35,341 nucleotides of DNA, from assembly GCA_030536555.1 (NCBI GenBank), contig JAUNPU010000035.1, positions 1-35,341 of the forward strand. The letters are read 5' to 3'. Made by a program: the position numbers and the translations under genes. Origin of the DNA: Eubacteriales bacterium. Lineage in GTDB: Bacteria; Bacillota; Clostridia; Lachnospirales; Lachnospiraceae. This document shows, piece after piece, positions 25,194 to 32,470 of the stretch (position 1 is its first letter; every line of letters begins with the position of its first letter). The notes beneath the pieces were generated by a model that saw only the letters and a program-made list of their open reading frames with translations, searched no databases and was not told where the DNA came from.

Positions 25194-25823
25194 ATGGTAA
25201 AGGGCATCATTTTTGACATGGACGGAGTTTTGGCAGACACGGAGCTGTTTTACCAGAGGCGGAGGGAGAAGTTTCTGGAGGAAATGCAGTATGTCCGGAC
25301 AGAGGATCATGACTTTGTCGGTTCCAATGAGAAGGCAATCTGGGAGACGATCGTTCCGGATGATCCGGTGCTGCGCAAGAAGCTGATGATGGGATACCGG
25401 GAGTACCGGGAGCATCATCCGGAGCCTTATGAGGAGCTGGTCAATCCGCAGGTGCATCCGCTGTTTCAGGAGCTTCGGCGGCGGGGAATCCGCATCGGAA
25501 TCGCATCGTCCTCTGACCGGGAATCCATCGGACGGATGATGCAGGCAGCGGATATCACGGAGCTGACGGATTATGTGATCAGCGGTCTGGAGTGCAGTGC
25601 TCACAAGCCGGATCCGGAGATCTATCTGCGGGCGATGGAGGCACTGGGACTTTCGGCAGAGGACGCCATCGCTGTGGAGGATTCTCCTACAGGGATTCAG
25701 GCAGCTCTGCGGGCAGGACTTAAGGTCTGTGCCCTGCGGCCGGGACATGGCATGAAGATGGACCAGAGCGCGGCGACTGTTGTGATGACAGAGTTGAGGG
25801 AAGTATTAAACTGGATAAACTGA
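25194..25823 (+). CDS. HAD-superfamily hydrolase, beta-phosphoglucomutase-like
   Basis: 209 residues with all HAD motifs: nucleophile aspartates in IIFDMDGVLADTE near residue 9, the motif II serine in GIASSSDRES, the lysine in SAHKPDPEIY, and the metal-binding VEDSPTGIQAA. The cap is the small helical type between residues about 18 and 85, as in beta-phosphoglucomutase and sugar-phosphate phosphatases. It begins 16 bp after the IID gene and is the last gene of the PTS operon, so it may remove phosphate from a sugar phosphate made by the system or detoxify it. Phosphatase versus mutase cannot be decided here. Confidence 0.88.
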   Translation: MVKGIIFDMDGVLADTELFYQRRREKFLEEMQYVRTEDHDFVGSNEKAIWETIVPDDPVLRKKLMMGYREYREHHPEPYEELVNPQVHPLFQELRRRGIRIGIASSSDRESIGRMMQAADITELTDYVISGLECSAHKPDPEIYLRAMEALGLSAEDAIAVEDSPTGIQAALRAGLKVCALRPGHGMKMDQSAATVVMTELREVLNWIN

Positions 25824-25849
25824 GTCCGATACAGGTCGGAACAGGCTGG

Positions 25850-25896
25850 AAGGGGTATGGTTTACTGAGAAATCAGTGGAGCTGTACCCCTTGCTT
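25850..25896 (+). terminator. Probable terminator of the PTS operon
   Basis: AAGGGGTA (25850-25857) pairs with TACCCCTT (25885-25892), and an inner ACTGA/TCAGT stem closes on loop GAAA. The tail TTGCTTTG is a weak U tract, so partial termination is likely. Confidence 0.55.
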
Positions 25897-25950
25897 TGTA
25901 CCGAAAAAGATGGTAATATTGTATTAAGGTTGTACCATACAAGTTATAAC
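25891..25950 (+). promoter_or_regulatory. Promoter and operators of the third GntR gene
   Basis: TTGCTT (25891-25896) and TAATAT (25914-25919) are 17 bp apart. Two dyads follow: TTGTA-CCA-TACAA (25930-25942) and the perfect palindrome GTTATAAC (25943-25950), the latter close to the shared TATAAC half-site. This looks like autoregulation. Confidence 0.55.
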
Positions 25951-25981
25951 AATGAGATACAAAGAACGTGGGGGTATTATC

Positions 25982-26692
25982 ATGATTAAGAATTCAATGG
26001 TTCCGCTGTACCAGCAGCTTGCGGAGAAGATCAAGGCACAGATTGAAGAGGGCAATCTTCAGGTTGGAGACAAACTTCCGACGGAAGCAGAGTTCAGTCA
26101 GCAGTTCGAGGTGAGCCGGATCACGGTCCGGAAGGCAATCGAGCTTCTGGCGGAGGATGGGTTTCTGCTGAGAAAGCAGGGAATCGGAACATTTGTGGCG
26201 GAGAAACGCTTAAACCGGGTCATGGAGAACCGGATCGAGAGCTTTACGGATATGAGCAGGATGGATGGCTGCCAGCCGTCGGCGGAGCTGATCAGCGTGG
26301 GCTGGATCGTGGCGGATGCATCGATTGTCCGTCATCTGGAGGTGGAGGAGGATGCGAAGGTGCTTCGCGTTGTCCGTCTGCGCAAAAATGACGGTCAGCC
26401 GGTGATGATCGAGGAAAGCTATTACCCGGAGCGGCTGGGCTTTCTGATGCAGGAGAACCTGCTGGGATCCACCTACGAGATGTTCCGCAAGAGAGGGCTG
26501 GAGCCGACCCATTCGAAAAAAACCGTGGAGATCTGCTATGCGGATAAGGAAGAGGCAGCGCACCTTGGTGTCGTGGAGAACCAGGCGCTGATCCTGCAGA
26601 AGGACGAGGTGACGGACCAGAATGGTGAGATGCTGCATTACAGTAAGCTGATCATCAATCCGGAGCGGTACCGGCTGACGGTAATCGTCTGA
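25982..26692 (+). CDS. Third GntR/UTRA regulator
   Basis: 236 residues, a GntR winged helix (MVPLYQQLAEKIKAQI, KLPTEAEFSQQFEVSRITVR, GIGTFVA) followed by a UTRA domain. The ATG at 25982 has GGGGG 8 nt upstream and is preferred to one at 25952. The recognition helix EVSRITVRKAIELLAEDGFL is of the same type as in the other two regulators. It has its own promoter with palindromes and is followed 34 bp later by the PHP phosphatase. It may control the PTS genes, the second deglycase, or both; sequence alone cannot assign targets. Confidence 0.88.
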   Translation: MIKNSMVPLYQQLAEKIKAQIEEGNLQVGDKLPTEAEFSQQFEVSRITVRKAIELLAEDGFLLRKQGIGTFVAEKRLNRVMENRIESFTDMSRMDGCQPSAELISVGWIVADASIVRHLEVEEDAKVLRVVRLRKNDGQPVMIEESYYPERLGFLMQENLLGSTYEMFRKRGLEPTHSKKTVEICYADKEEAAHLGVVENQALILQKDEVTDQNGEMLHYSKLIINPERYRLTVIV

Positions 26693-26726
26693 TGCAGAGG
26701 ACGAAGGAATAAGAGAGGAACAGGAA

Positions 26727-27530
26727 ATGTTAACGACGGATTATCATACACACAGCATATCCCCGGATGCCAACACGCCGATGCGGGATATGTGTCAGGC
26801 AGCAGTGGAGCGGGGACTGACGGAGCTTGCAGTTACGGATCACTATGAGTTTTATGCCCATGGAATCAAGGGAAGATACTTCCATGAGGACTATCTGAAG
26901 GCGTATTGGGAGAGCCTGGAGGCATGCAGAGAGGAGTTTGCGGGGAGACTGGTCATCCGCAGCGGCATGGAGTTCGGGCAGCTCCACATGGCGCAGAGAG
27001 AGGCATTTGACATCATTCGAAAGTACCCCTTCGACTATCTGATCGGGTCCATTCACAAGATTGAAAATGTGGATCTGGAGCATATGGAGTACACGGAGCG
27101 GACGGTGCCGCAGATCGTCACAAGCTATTACCGCCATCTGGCAGAGTTATCTGCCTATGGGGAGTATGACTGCCTGGGACATCTGGATCTGGTGAAGCGG
27201 TACGCGATCAGGAACGGTCATCAGGTGGACTACGAGATGTGTGCGGAGTATATTGACGAGATTCTGAAAAATGTCATCGCCCGCGGCAAGGGAATCGAGG
27301 TCAACACCTCAGGGCTTCGCCAGGGCATCGGCGAGACGATGCCGGGACTGCGTACCTTAAAGCGGTATCGGGAGCTGGGCGGAACGGTTATTACCGTCGG
27401 TTCTGACGCTCACCGGCCGCAGGATGTGGGAGCGGACCTGGATGGGGCGGCGAAGCTTCTTAGGGAGGCTGGATTTACGAAGACCTGCTCCTTTGAGCGG
27501 CGCAGGCAGATCGACGGGTGCGTGCTGTAG
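26727..27530 (+). CDS. PHP-domain phosphatase, histidinol-phosphatase (HisK) type
   Basis: 267 residues. PHP metal-ligand motifs occur in order: DYHTHSISPD near residues 5-14, VTDHYEFY near 36-43, the glutamate in SGMEFGQ near 80-86, GSIHKIEN near 108-115, HLDLVKRY near 147-154, and the terminal GSDAHRPQ near 224-231. These bind two or three metal ions in phosphoesterases. Histidinol phosphate is the annotation target of this family, but no other histidine gene is near. Its place beside a GntR gene and the PTS/deglycase system makes another sugar-linked phosphate ester more likely. AGAGGAACAGG precedes the ATG. A strong terminator follows. Confidence 0.87.
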   Translation: MLTTDYHTHSISPDANTPMRDMCQAAVERGLTELAVTDHYEFYAHGIKGRYFHEDYLKAYWESLEACREEFAGRLVIRSGMEFGQLHMAQREAFDIIRKYPFDYLIGSIHKIENVDLEHMEYTERTVPQIVTSYYRHLAELSAYGEYDCLGHLDLVKRYAIRNGHQVDYEMCAEYIDEILKNVIARGKGIEVNTSGLRQGIGETMPGLRTLKRYRELGGTVITVGSDAHRPQDVGADLDGAAKLLREAGFTKTCSFERRRQIDGCVL

Positions 27531-27566
27531 GAGACAGGCAGACGGTACCAATGTGTCATGGATGAG

Positions 27567-27630
27567 AAAACCGGAATCCTGTATTGTGATATCTGATACG
27601 ATAGAAGCAATACAGGGGACCGGTTTTTTT
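27567..27630 (+). terminator. Terminator after the PHP phosphatase
   Basis: The stem AAAACCGG-AAT-CCTGTATT (27567-27585) pairs with AATACAGG-GGA-CCGGTTTT (27609-27627) and continues into T residues. Confidence 0.85.
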
Positions 27631-27652
27631 GCCAGTTGTTATAGGAATCAGA

Positions 27653-27691
27653 TAAAAAAGGAGAGCACACCAGGGGGGATTGGTGCGCTCT
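27653..27691 (-). terminator. Terminator of the second deglycase gene
   Basis: Read leftward, GAGAGCGCACC (complement of 27681-27691) pairs at 10 of 11 positions with GGTGTGCTCTC (complement of 27661-27671) and is followed by CCTTTTTTATC. It faces the PHP-gene terminator, so the convergent units are insulated. Confidence 0.85.
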
Positions 27692-27731
27692 CAGGGGAAA
27701 GAAGTATCGATATATTAGTATCAGTACTGAA

Positions 27732-28700
27732 TTAGTACTCTAATTTCCACATGTATCTTCTCATGGTCAGCGGATGATTGCGCTTGATGGCAATCTGCTC
27801 TGCGTATACTCTCAGAACGCCGCCGATCAGAAGCGGGTTGAAGTACTCAACAACGGACTTGTCAATGTAAGAGCTTAAGCCGAAGTCTTTTGCGTCAACA
27901 ACGGTGGTCTGAGTGTTCATGCGCTGTAAGAAGGTCAGTGCTCTTGCATCCATCGGACGGGTCGGGCCATCGTTCATCAGCAGCAGGTAGTGTGCGTTCT
28001 CGTCAGCCATCTCGAACGGGCCGTGGAAGAACTCACCGGTATGGAATGCACTTGCCGGCAGCCACTGCATCTCCATCATCAGGAAGCTGGAGAAGGAGTA
28101 AGCAACGTACTGGGTTGCGCCGGAACCCATGCAGTACAGAACCGGTGCGTCGTAGTTGTTCTCAGCGAACTTCTCTGCTTCCGGTCCAACGAACTTAACA
28201 GCGTCGTTGATCAGGTCGTAGATCTTGGTCAGACCATCCTGAATCTCGTTGTAGTGCTCGTAGCCCTCGTACTCGTTCAGAATCTCGCAAGCCAGTGCCA
28301 GAACGTTAGCCGGCTTCTCCATCTTAGCGCCGTAGCTTGCTGCGAAGCCGTGGATGATCTGGTAGTCAGATGCTTTAGCCAGAGCGGATTCCGGATCGAT
28401 GGTAACGGATACAACGTGTGCGCCCAGCTTCTGAGCCAGCTTGGAAGCTGCTACGGTCTCCGGGGTGCCGCCGCTTAAGGAGCAGGTAACTACGATTGCG
28501 GAGTCATCTACGCCAGCCGGGGTGGAGTAGTTGAAGTTGTTAGCGGTGTACAGGCTTACACGAAGCTTCTTTGCGTTGTTCTCCAGGAAGTACTTGCCCG
28601 GGAACAGCTCAGACATGGATGCGCCACAGCCTACGAAGTATACGGTTTTGATCTCCGGCTGTTTGGATTTGATGGAAGCTACGATTTCTTTTACGGTCAT
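27732..28700 (-). CDS. Second SIS-domain sugar-amine deglycase (FrlB/GfrE/GfrF-like)
   Basis: 322 residues, a clear paralogue of the frlB product. The same landmarks occur in order: VYFVGCGASMSEL near residue 20, TCSLSGGTPETVAASK near 72-87, MEMQWLPASAFHTGEFFHGPFEM near 211-233, and the C-terminus RRYMWKLEY. Differences outside these motifs are large, so it is not a recent copy and probably prefers a different phosphorylated fructosamine or glucosamine-amine. Because the PTS operon nearby has no deglycase of its own, this enzyme is the natural partner that cleaves the 6-phosphate made on import. AAGGAGG lies 9 nt before the ATG. It is transcribed alone, towards the PHP gene. Confidence 0.86.
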   Translation of the reverse strand: MTVKEIVASIKSKQPEIKTVYFVGCGASMSELFPGKYFLENNAKKLRVSLYTANNFNYSTPAGVDDSAIVVTCSLSGGTPETVAASKLAQKLGAHVVSVTIDPESALAKASDYQIIHGFAASYGAKMEKPANVLALACEILNEYEGYEHYNEIQDGLTKIYDLINDAVKFVGPEAEKFAENNYDAPVLYCMGSGATQYVAYSFSSFLMMEMQWLPASAFHTGEFFHGPFEMADENAHYLLLMNDGPTRPMDARALTFLQRMNTQTTVVDAKDFGLSSYIDKSVVEYFNPLLIGGVLRVYAEQIAIKRNHPLTMRRYMWKLEY

Positions 28701-28735
28701 GATTGAATATCCTCCTTGTTTGAATTGCTATCATG

Positions 28736-28777
28736 TTGTTATGGCTATAATATATAACAATATAATACAAATGTCAA
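28736..28777 (-). promoter_or_regulatory. Promoter and dyad operator of the second deglycase gene
   Basis: On the minus strand, a perfect TTGACA (28772-28777) and TATATT (28749-28754) are 17 bp apart. A 25-bp dyad, TTGTTAT (28736-28742) and ATAACAA (28754-28760), covers the -10 region, as expected for a repressor site. The half-site is the same as at the frl and PTS promoters. Confidence 0.78.
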
Positions 28778-28806
28778 TGGGTTTTTTGAAAAAAATGAAA
28801 TAAATA

Positions 28807-28834
28807 TTGAAAAACTGAGGATTAAGGCTATGAT
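28807..28834 (+). promoter_or_regulatory. Rightward promoter without an ordinary gene
   Basis: TTGAAA (28807-28812) and TATGAT (28829-28834), each matching five of six consensus bases, are 16 bp apart. It diverges from the deglycase promoter with 29 bp between the -35 elements. GTATATAAC at 28854-28862 lies just downstream. Confidence 0.55.
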
Positions 28835-28886
28835 GAATATATACATGTCAGACGTATATAACCTTTTAGAGAGGATAGGAGGTTCT

Positions 28887-28919
28887 ATGTGTAAAGTACA
28901 GACTATAACAAAAAATTGA
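28887..28919 (+). CDS. Possible 10-residue peptide ORF
   Basis: The frame MCKVQTITKN starts at 28887 and ends with TGA at 28917-28919. An excellent GGATAGGAGG site lies about 5 nt before the ATG, which is why the frame is listed despite its size. There is no homologue or codon evidence. It overlaps the first half-site of the dyad at 28902. Confidence 0.25.
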   Translation: MCKVQTITKN

Positions 28920-28967
28920 ATGTTAACAAACTACATGTTATAGTAAAATAAAAATGTTATGATAACA
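28902..28967. promoter_or_regulatory. Cluster of TATAAC/GTTATA dyads
   Basis: ACTATAACA (28902-28910) and TGTTATAGT (28936-28944) form a 43-bp dyad with TGTTAACA (28921-28928) near its centre. A separate perfect palindrome TGTTATGATAACA lies at 28955-28967. These resemble the operators of the PTS and second deglycase promoters. Confidence 0.5.
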
Positions 28968-28987
28968 GGATGATGCAGAATCTATTT

Positions 28988-29044
28988 ATAAAAAACCCGC
29001 TCACCGACTGAATGATGAAATCTCAGTCCGGTGGGCGGGTTTTT
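28988..29044 (-). terminator. Bidirectional terminator of the helicase operon
   Basis: AAAAACCCGCTCACCGACTG (28991-29010) pairs almost fully with the segment 29024-29044, leaving a 13-nt loop. A and T tracts flank it on both sides, so it can end the leftward helicase operon and any rightward transcript. Confidence 0.88.
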
Positions 29045-29055
29045 AAATTGCGCTG

Positions 29056-31035
29056 TTAATGTCTCCTTCGATCCCGATGCCCTCTCTGCATCCGTTCCCG
29101 CTCAAAGCACCGGTCGCAGAGCGGAAATGGGTAGTCCCAGGCAAGCTCTCTGCCGCAGGCGGGGCACTTGCGGGTGTAGTTGGTACACTCGGTCTTCAGG
29201 ATGCGGTTGATCTCCTCCTCGGTGCGGCGGCGCTCGTCGATCAGGTTCTCTTCCTGGACGGGCAGGTTGACCTTGCGGGAGAACTGGTAGTAGAGGTCCA
29301 GCATCTTGTAGTAGCTTTCCAGATCGTAAAGGTCGGCGCCGGGGCTGTAGGGAAATTCCAGCTCCTCTGCTTCACGGAAGGAGCGGCAGTATTCCTTCCA
29401 CTGTTCCATGACCAGCTTGTTGTTGATATCCACAGAACAGGTGATGAGGCTGTAGATCTCCTCCCGTGAGAAGGTGTCCAGCTGATCTTTCTGGACGGAT
29501 TCGAAGCTTTTGTACAGGGCGAGAAGTTCGTCTACCTCCATCTTCTCGTATATGGAAGGTGCGTCCATACCAGCCCAGACCTTGATCAGATTGTCGATTT
29601 CCGTGGGCAGGTGCAGGAGCTGTTCCGGGAAGCCGATGTAAGCCTTCAGAATGGGGACGGTCATGCGGGACAGACCGTCGCGGATGGTTTCTAAATCGTC
29701 CACGGCAGCCACAAATCCTTCATCGTACAGTCCGAAGCGCCCGGCGCGTCCGGCAATCTGGCGAATTTCCTCCGGCAGAAGGGGACGTCTTCCGATGCCG
29801 TCGAACTTGCTTGTTTCCACAAATACAATCCGGCGGATGGGAAGGTTCAAGCCCATGCCGATGGCATCGGTGCTGACCACCACATCGGTTTCCTTCGCTA
29901 AAAAGCGGCGGACCTGTTCCCTGCGGCTGGCGGGGGGCAGACTTCCGTATATGACGCTGCAGTGGGTTCCGTGATGCTCCAGATGGGCGGCAAGCGCCAG
30001 CACGGACTTCTTGGAAAATACGATCAGAGCGTCGCCCTTCTTTAAATCTTTTTTCATGGAATAAGGCTTTTCTTCCAGAGTCAGGCGGGTATTTCTCTTG
30101 TGGCGGACGATCTGATAGCGGTCACCGCAGCGGCGGATCATCTGCACGACAATGTCCTCTGCTTCCGGTGCCATGCACAGATGGATCTCATCTGCCTGCA
30201 GTCCCAGGATGGCGCGGGTCCAGTTGTGTCCGCGGTAAGGGTCTGCGACCATCTGGCACTCATCCACCACCACAATATCAAAATATTCATGGTCATTCAG
30301 CATCTCGATGGTGCAGGCTTTGCAGATGGCGTCTGGGGTCTCCAGAATCTCCTCGCCGGTGATCATGGAGCAGGGAATCTGCTGGGCGTTCAGACGGTCG
30401 TAGACCTCCAGCGCCAGCAGACGCAGGGGACCGAAGTAGGCACCGTGGGAGGATTCTTTCAGCCTCTCCAGGGCGTCGTGAGTCTTGCCGCTGTTGGTGG
30501 GACCGATATGGAGAATGAAGCTGCGCTTTAATTCTCTGGCGCCGGGATATTCCTCCTCCGGGCGGCGCTTGACGGCGTCGCGGATGCCCTTTTCTACAGT
30601 TCTCGGAATGTAGAACAGCTGGTAGGCACGCTGAAGGGAATTGCTCAGCAGGTAGCGGCGGATCCCCTGCATTTTCAGCACATTGGTCAGTTCTTCCAGG
30701 GTCAGCCCCGGCAGGCAGGACAGGTCCTTCTCTGCCAGAACAGCGCAGAAGTCCTGCATCTGCTGATACTGCGTCGTCCACTGGTCCAGGCGGGGACCGG
30801 GCGGAATCTTTCCTTCTCTGCGGTTTAGAAGGCAGCAGATCTTGGCGAACATGGCGTGAATATCATTAATCTCATTGGGCTGATTCAGCTCCTCCAAGTG
30901 CTCGCGGTTCAGCTTCCCCAGGCGCTTTCGAAACTCCGAGGCGGACATGGGGCGGCAGCGGCGGTTGGCATTGCTGAAAAATAAATCCTGGTAGTATTGC
31001 GTCAGAGTTGAGACGCAGTCGGTCTGGTTCGTCAC
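29056..31035 (-). CDS. SUV3-like superfamily 2 RNA/DNA helicase with C-terminal zinc ribbon
   Basis: SUV3 helicases are best known from mitochondria, where they unwind RNA for degradation by PNPase. The family motifs are exact enough to name it: HIGPTNSGKTHDAL near residues 176-189, YFGPLRLLALEVYDR, TGEEI, DECQMVADPYRGHNWTRAIL (the SUV3 form of DExH), VIYGSLPPASRREQV, STDAIGMGLNLPIRRIVF and QIAGRAGRFG. About 170 N-terminal residues are helical and unassigned. The C-terminus has CPACGRE and CDRCFER, a four-cysteine zinc ribbon before a basic tail. The GTG at 31035 is chosen, with AAAGAGGA upstream; an ATG at 31095 would overlap the peptidase gene. It is the third gene of a leftward operon. Confidence 0.9.
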   Translation of the reverse strand: MTNQTDCVSTLTQYYQDLFFSNANRRCRPMSASEFRKRLGKLNREHLEELNQPNEINDIHAMFAKICCLLNRREGKIPPGPRLDQWTTQYQQMQDFCAVLAEKDLSCLPGLTLEELTNVLKMQGIRRYLLSNSLQRAYQLFYIPRTVEKGIRDAVKRRPEEEYPGARELKRSFILHIGPTNSGKTHDALERLKESSHGAYFGPLRLLALEVYDRLNAQQIPCSMITGEEILETPDAICKACTIEMLNDHEYFDIVVVDECQMVADPYRGHNWTRAILGLQADEIHLCMAPEAEDIVVQMIRRCGDRYQIVRHKRNTRLTLEEKPYSMKKDLKKGDALIVFSKKSVLALAAHLEHHGTHCSVIYGSLPPASRREQVRRFLAKETDVVVSTDAIGMGLNLPIRRIVFVETSKFDGIGRRPLLPEEIRQIAGRAGRFGLYDEGFVAAVDDLETIRDGLSRMTVPILKAYIGFPEQLLHLPTEIDNLIKVWAGMDAPSIYEKMEVDELLALYKSFESVQKDQLDTFSREEIYSLITCSVDINNKLVMEQWKEYCRSFREAEELEFPYSPGADLYDLESYYKMLDLYYQFSRKVNLPVQEENLIDERRRTEEEINRILKTECTNYTRKCPACGRELAWDYPFPLCDRCFERERMQRGHRDRRRH

Positions 31036-31051
31036 TGGCAAATCCTCTTTC

Positions 31052-32431
31052 TTATGTATTTGATCCGCAGATAAGCTGGCGGTATACCTCTTCACAGCGG
31101 AGAATGTCTTCCACAGCTACCCACTCGTCTGGCTGGTGTGCGCACTCTAAGTTGCCGGGACCGTAGGACATGCAGTTGTGATTGTCGATTGTTCCGGCGA
31201 TCACGGCAGTGTCTGTGTAGCCTGGGAAAATGCTGACCACCGGCTTCTGTCCGGTGACAGTCTCGCAGGCGCTTTGCAGGCTGGATAACAGGGGAGACTG
31301 TTCGTCCTTCTCGATGTAGGGGCGGTTTCCGGTGATCGTGTATCTGGCGGTGACGCCGGGAACCTCCCTGCAGGCAAGAGCAATGGCAGCTTCTACGATC
31401 TCGGTCGCCTTCACGGTGTTGGTCGGAGGCACCAGGCGCATGTCGATCCAGACCTTACAGGAATCCGGTACCACGTAAGGGCGGTAGCCGCCAGTGATCT
31501 GACCGAAGGTGACGGTGGAAATCCCCAGGTCCGGGTGTGTGGGTGCTGCCTGGATCTCGCGTCGGATATGTCCGATGATCTCAGCCATGGCTGCAATGGC
31601 ATCTGCGCCCTTCCACGGAGTGCTGGCGTGGGCGGTATGTCCGGTGACCTCAATCTCGAACCAGGTGCGGCCCTTGTGGGCAACCTGAATCTGACCGTTG
31701 GTAGGCTCGGAGTCTAAAATCCAGTCGTTCGCTGTGACCCAGCCGGAGCGGATGGCTGCCTCCGCTCCGCGCATGAAGTCCTCCTCGTCTACGGTGCAGA
31801 TGAGCTTGAGGGGGCGGAAGCGTGATGGGCTGCTGACAGTGTTGGTGTGGGAGGTGCTGGTGGTCTTGCCGGAGTCTGTGGCTTTGCCGGAATCCCCGGT
31901 TTCGCCGGAGTCTGCGGTCTCAGTGGAATCCCCGGCTTCGGCGCGGAGCTGTGCGGCGTATGCAAAGGCGGACAGGCAGCATGCCAGCCCGGACTTCATG
32001 TCACAGGCGCCGCGGCCGAAGATTCTGCCATCCTGTTCGACTGCGCCAAAGGGCGGCAGTGTCCAGCCGTCACCGACAACTACGGTGTCCATGTGACAGA
32101 TGAAGACGAGGGCAGAGTCGCCGCGTGTGGTTGCTGTTATGGCACCGGTGCCGGTGTGGCTGACGGGTGCGGTGTGGCTGTCCGGTGTGGCGTGGCTGAC
32201 CAGTGCGGCGTCAGAGCTGGTGGAGTCTGCCCCGGCGACACTGCCTCCGGGCAGCTCTGCCATCAGGTTGAAGCGGCCGGGCAGAACTTCTTCTTTGTGA
32301 AGTGTGACGCCGGGAAGCGCGGTGAGAAAATGTTCTATATAGGCTCCAATAGCGGTCTCGTAGGTGCCGGGATCGGTGCTTTCTATCTGAATCAGTTCTT
32401 TTGTCAGAGTTACAGCATTGGAAGCAGTCAT
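31052..32431 (-). CDS. M20-family metallopeptidase/deacylase (ArgE/DapE type)
   Basis: Zinc-dependent amidohydrolase of the ArgE/DapE/ACY1/CPG2 group. Metal-ligand motifs are in order: FICHMDTVVVGD, GACDMKSGLA with the bridging aspartate, CTVDEEDFMRG with the catalytic and ligand glutamates, DSEPTNG, and a late CAHQPDEWV histidine. The lid domain HTAHASTPWKGADAI is present. At 459 residues it exceeds the usual 380-410 because of two low-complexity insertions coded by 18-bp repeats. Substrate (acetylated amino acid, dipeptide, succinyl-diaminopimelate) cannot be told. AAAGGAT lies before the ATG. It is followed after 16 bp by the helicase gene. Confidence 0.9.
   Translation of the reverse strand: MTASNAVTLTKELIQIESTDPGTYETAIGAYIEHFLTALPGVTLHKEEVLPGRFNLMAELPGGSVAGADSTSSDAALVSHATPDSHTAPVSHTGTGAITATTRGDSALVFICHMDTVVVGDGWTLPPFGAVEQDGRIFGRGACDMKSGLACCLSAFAYAAQLRAEAGDSTETADSGETGDSGKATDSGKTTSTSHTNTVSSPSRFRPLKLICTVDEEDFMRGAEAAIRSGWVTANDWILDSEPTNGQIQVAHKGRTWFEIEVTGHTAHASTPWKGADAIAAMAEIIGHIRREIQAAPTHPDLGISTVTFGQITGGYRPYVVPDSCKVWIDMRLVPPTNTVKATEIVEAAIALACREVPGVTARYTITGNRPYIEKDEQSPLLSSLQSACETVTGQKPVVSIFPGYTDTAVIAGTIDNHNCMSYGPGNLECAHQPDEWVAVEDILRCEEVYRQLICGSNT
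31866..31937 (-). repeat. In-frame 18-bp tandem repeat in the M20 gene (second tract)
   Basis: Four consecutive 18-bp units (31866-31883, 31884-31901, 31902-31919, 31920-31937) encode Asp/Ser/Gly/Thr-rich hexapeptides of the DSGETG and DSGKAT type. Units 1 and 3, and 2 and 4, are the closest pairs, suggesting duplication of a two-unit block. Confidence 0.88.
32154..32207 (-). repeat. In-frame 18-bp tandem repeat in the M20 gene (first tract)
   Basis: Three units (32154-32171, 32172-32189, 32190-32207) encode hexapeptides SHATPD, SHTAPV and SHTGTG. The tract lies between the N-terminal strand and the HMDTV metal motif, in a position where other M20 enzymes have a short loop. Confidence 0.88.
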
Positions 32432-32470
32432 GGTGCAGTATCCTTTCGTAAATAAATATTGTTAAAGCTA

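Larger units (their letters stand above)
28841..29045 (+). ncRNA. Candidate short transcript between promoter and terminator
   Basis: The stretch between the orphan promoter and the hairpin at 28991-29044 has no open frame of ordinary length. Reading from the predicted start gives about 205 nt that would end at the terminator, which works in both directions. It may be a small RNA, a peptide-coding leader, or the remnant of a lost gene. Only sequence signals support it. Confidence 0.3.

Noticed and set aside
25982..27530. Histidine biosynthesis fragment because of the HisK-type PHP protein
   Set aside because: No other his gene is near, and the gene follows a GntR/UTRA regulator in a sugar-amine region.
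28531..28803. Rightward 90-residue frame over the start of the second deglycase
   Set aside because: Most of it is antisense to the deglycase coding region and crosses that gene's promoter and operator.
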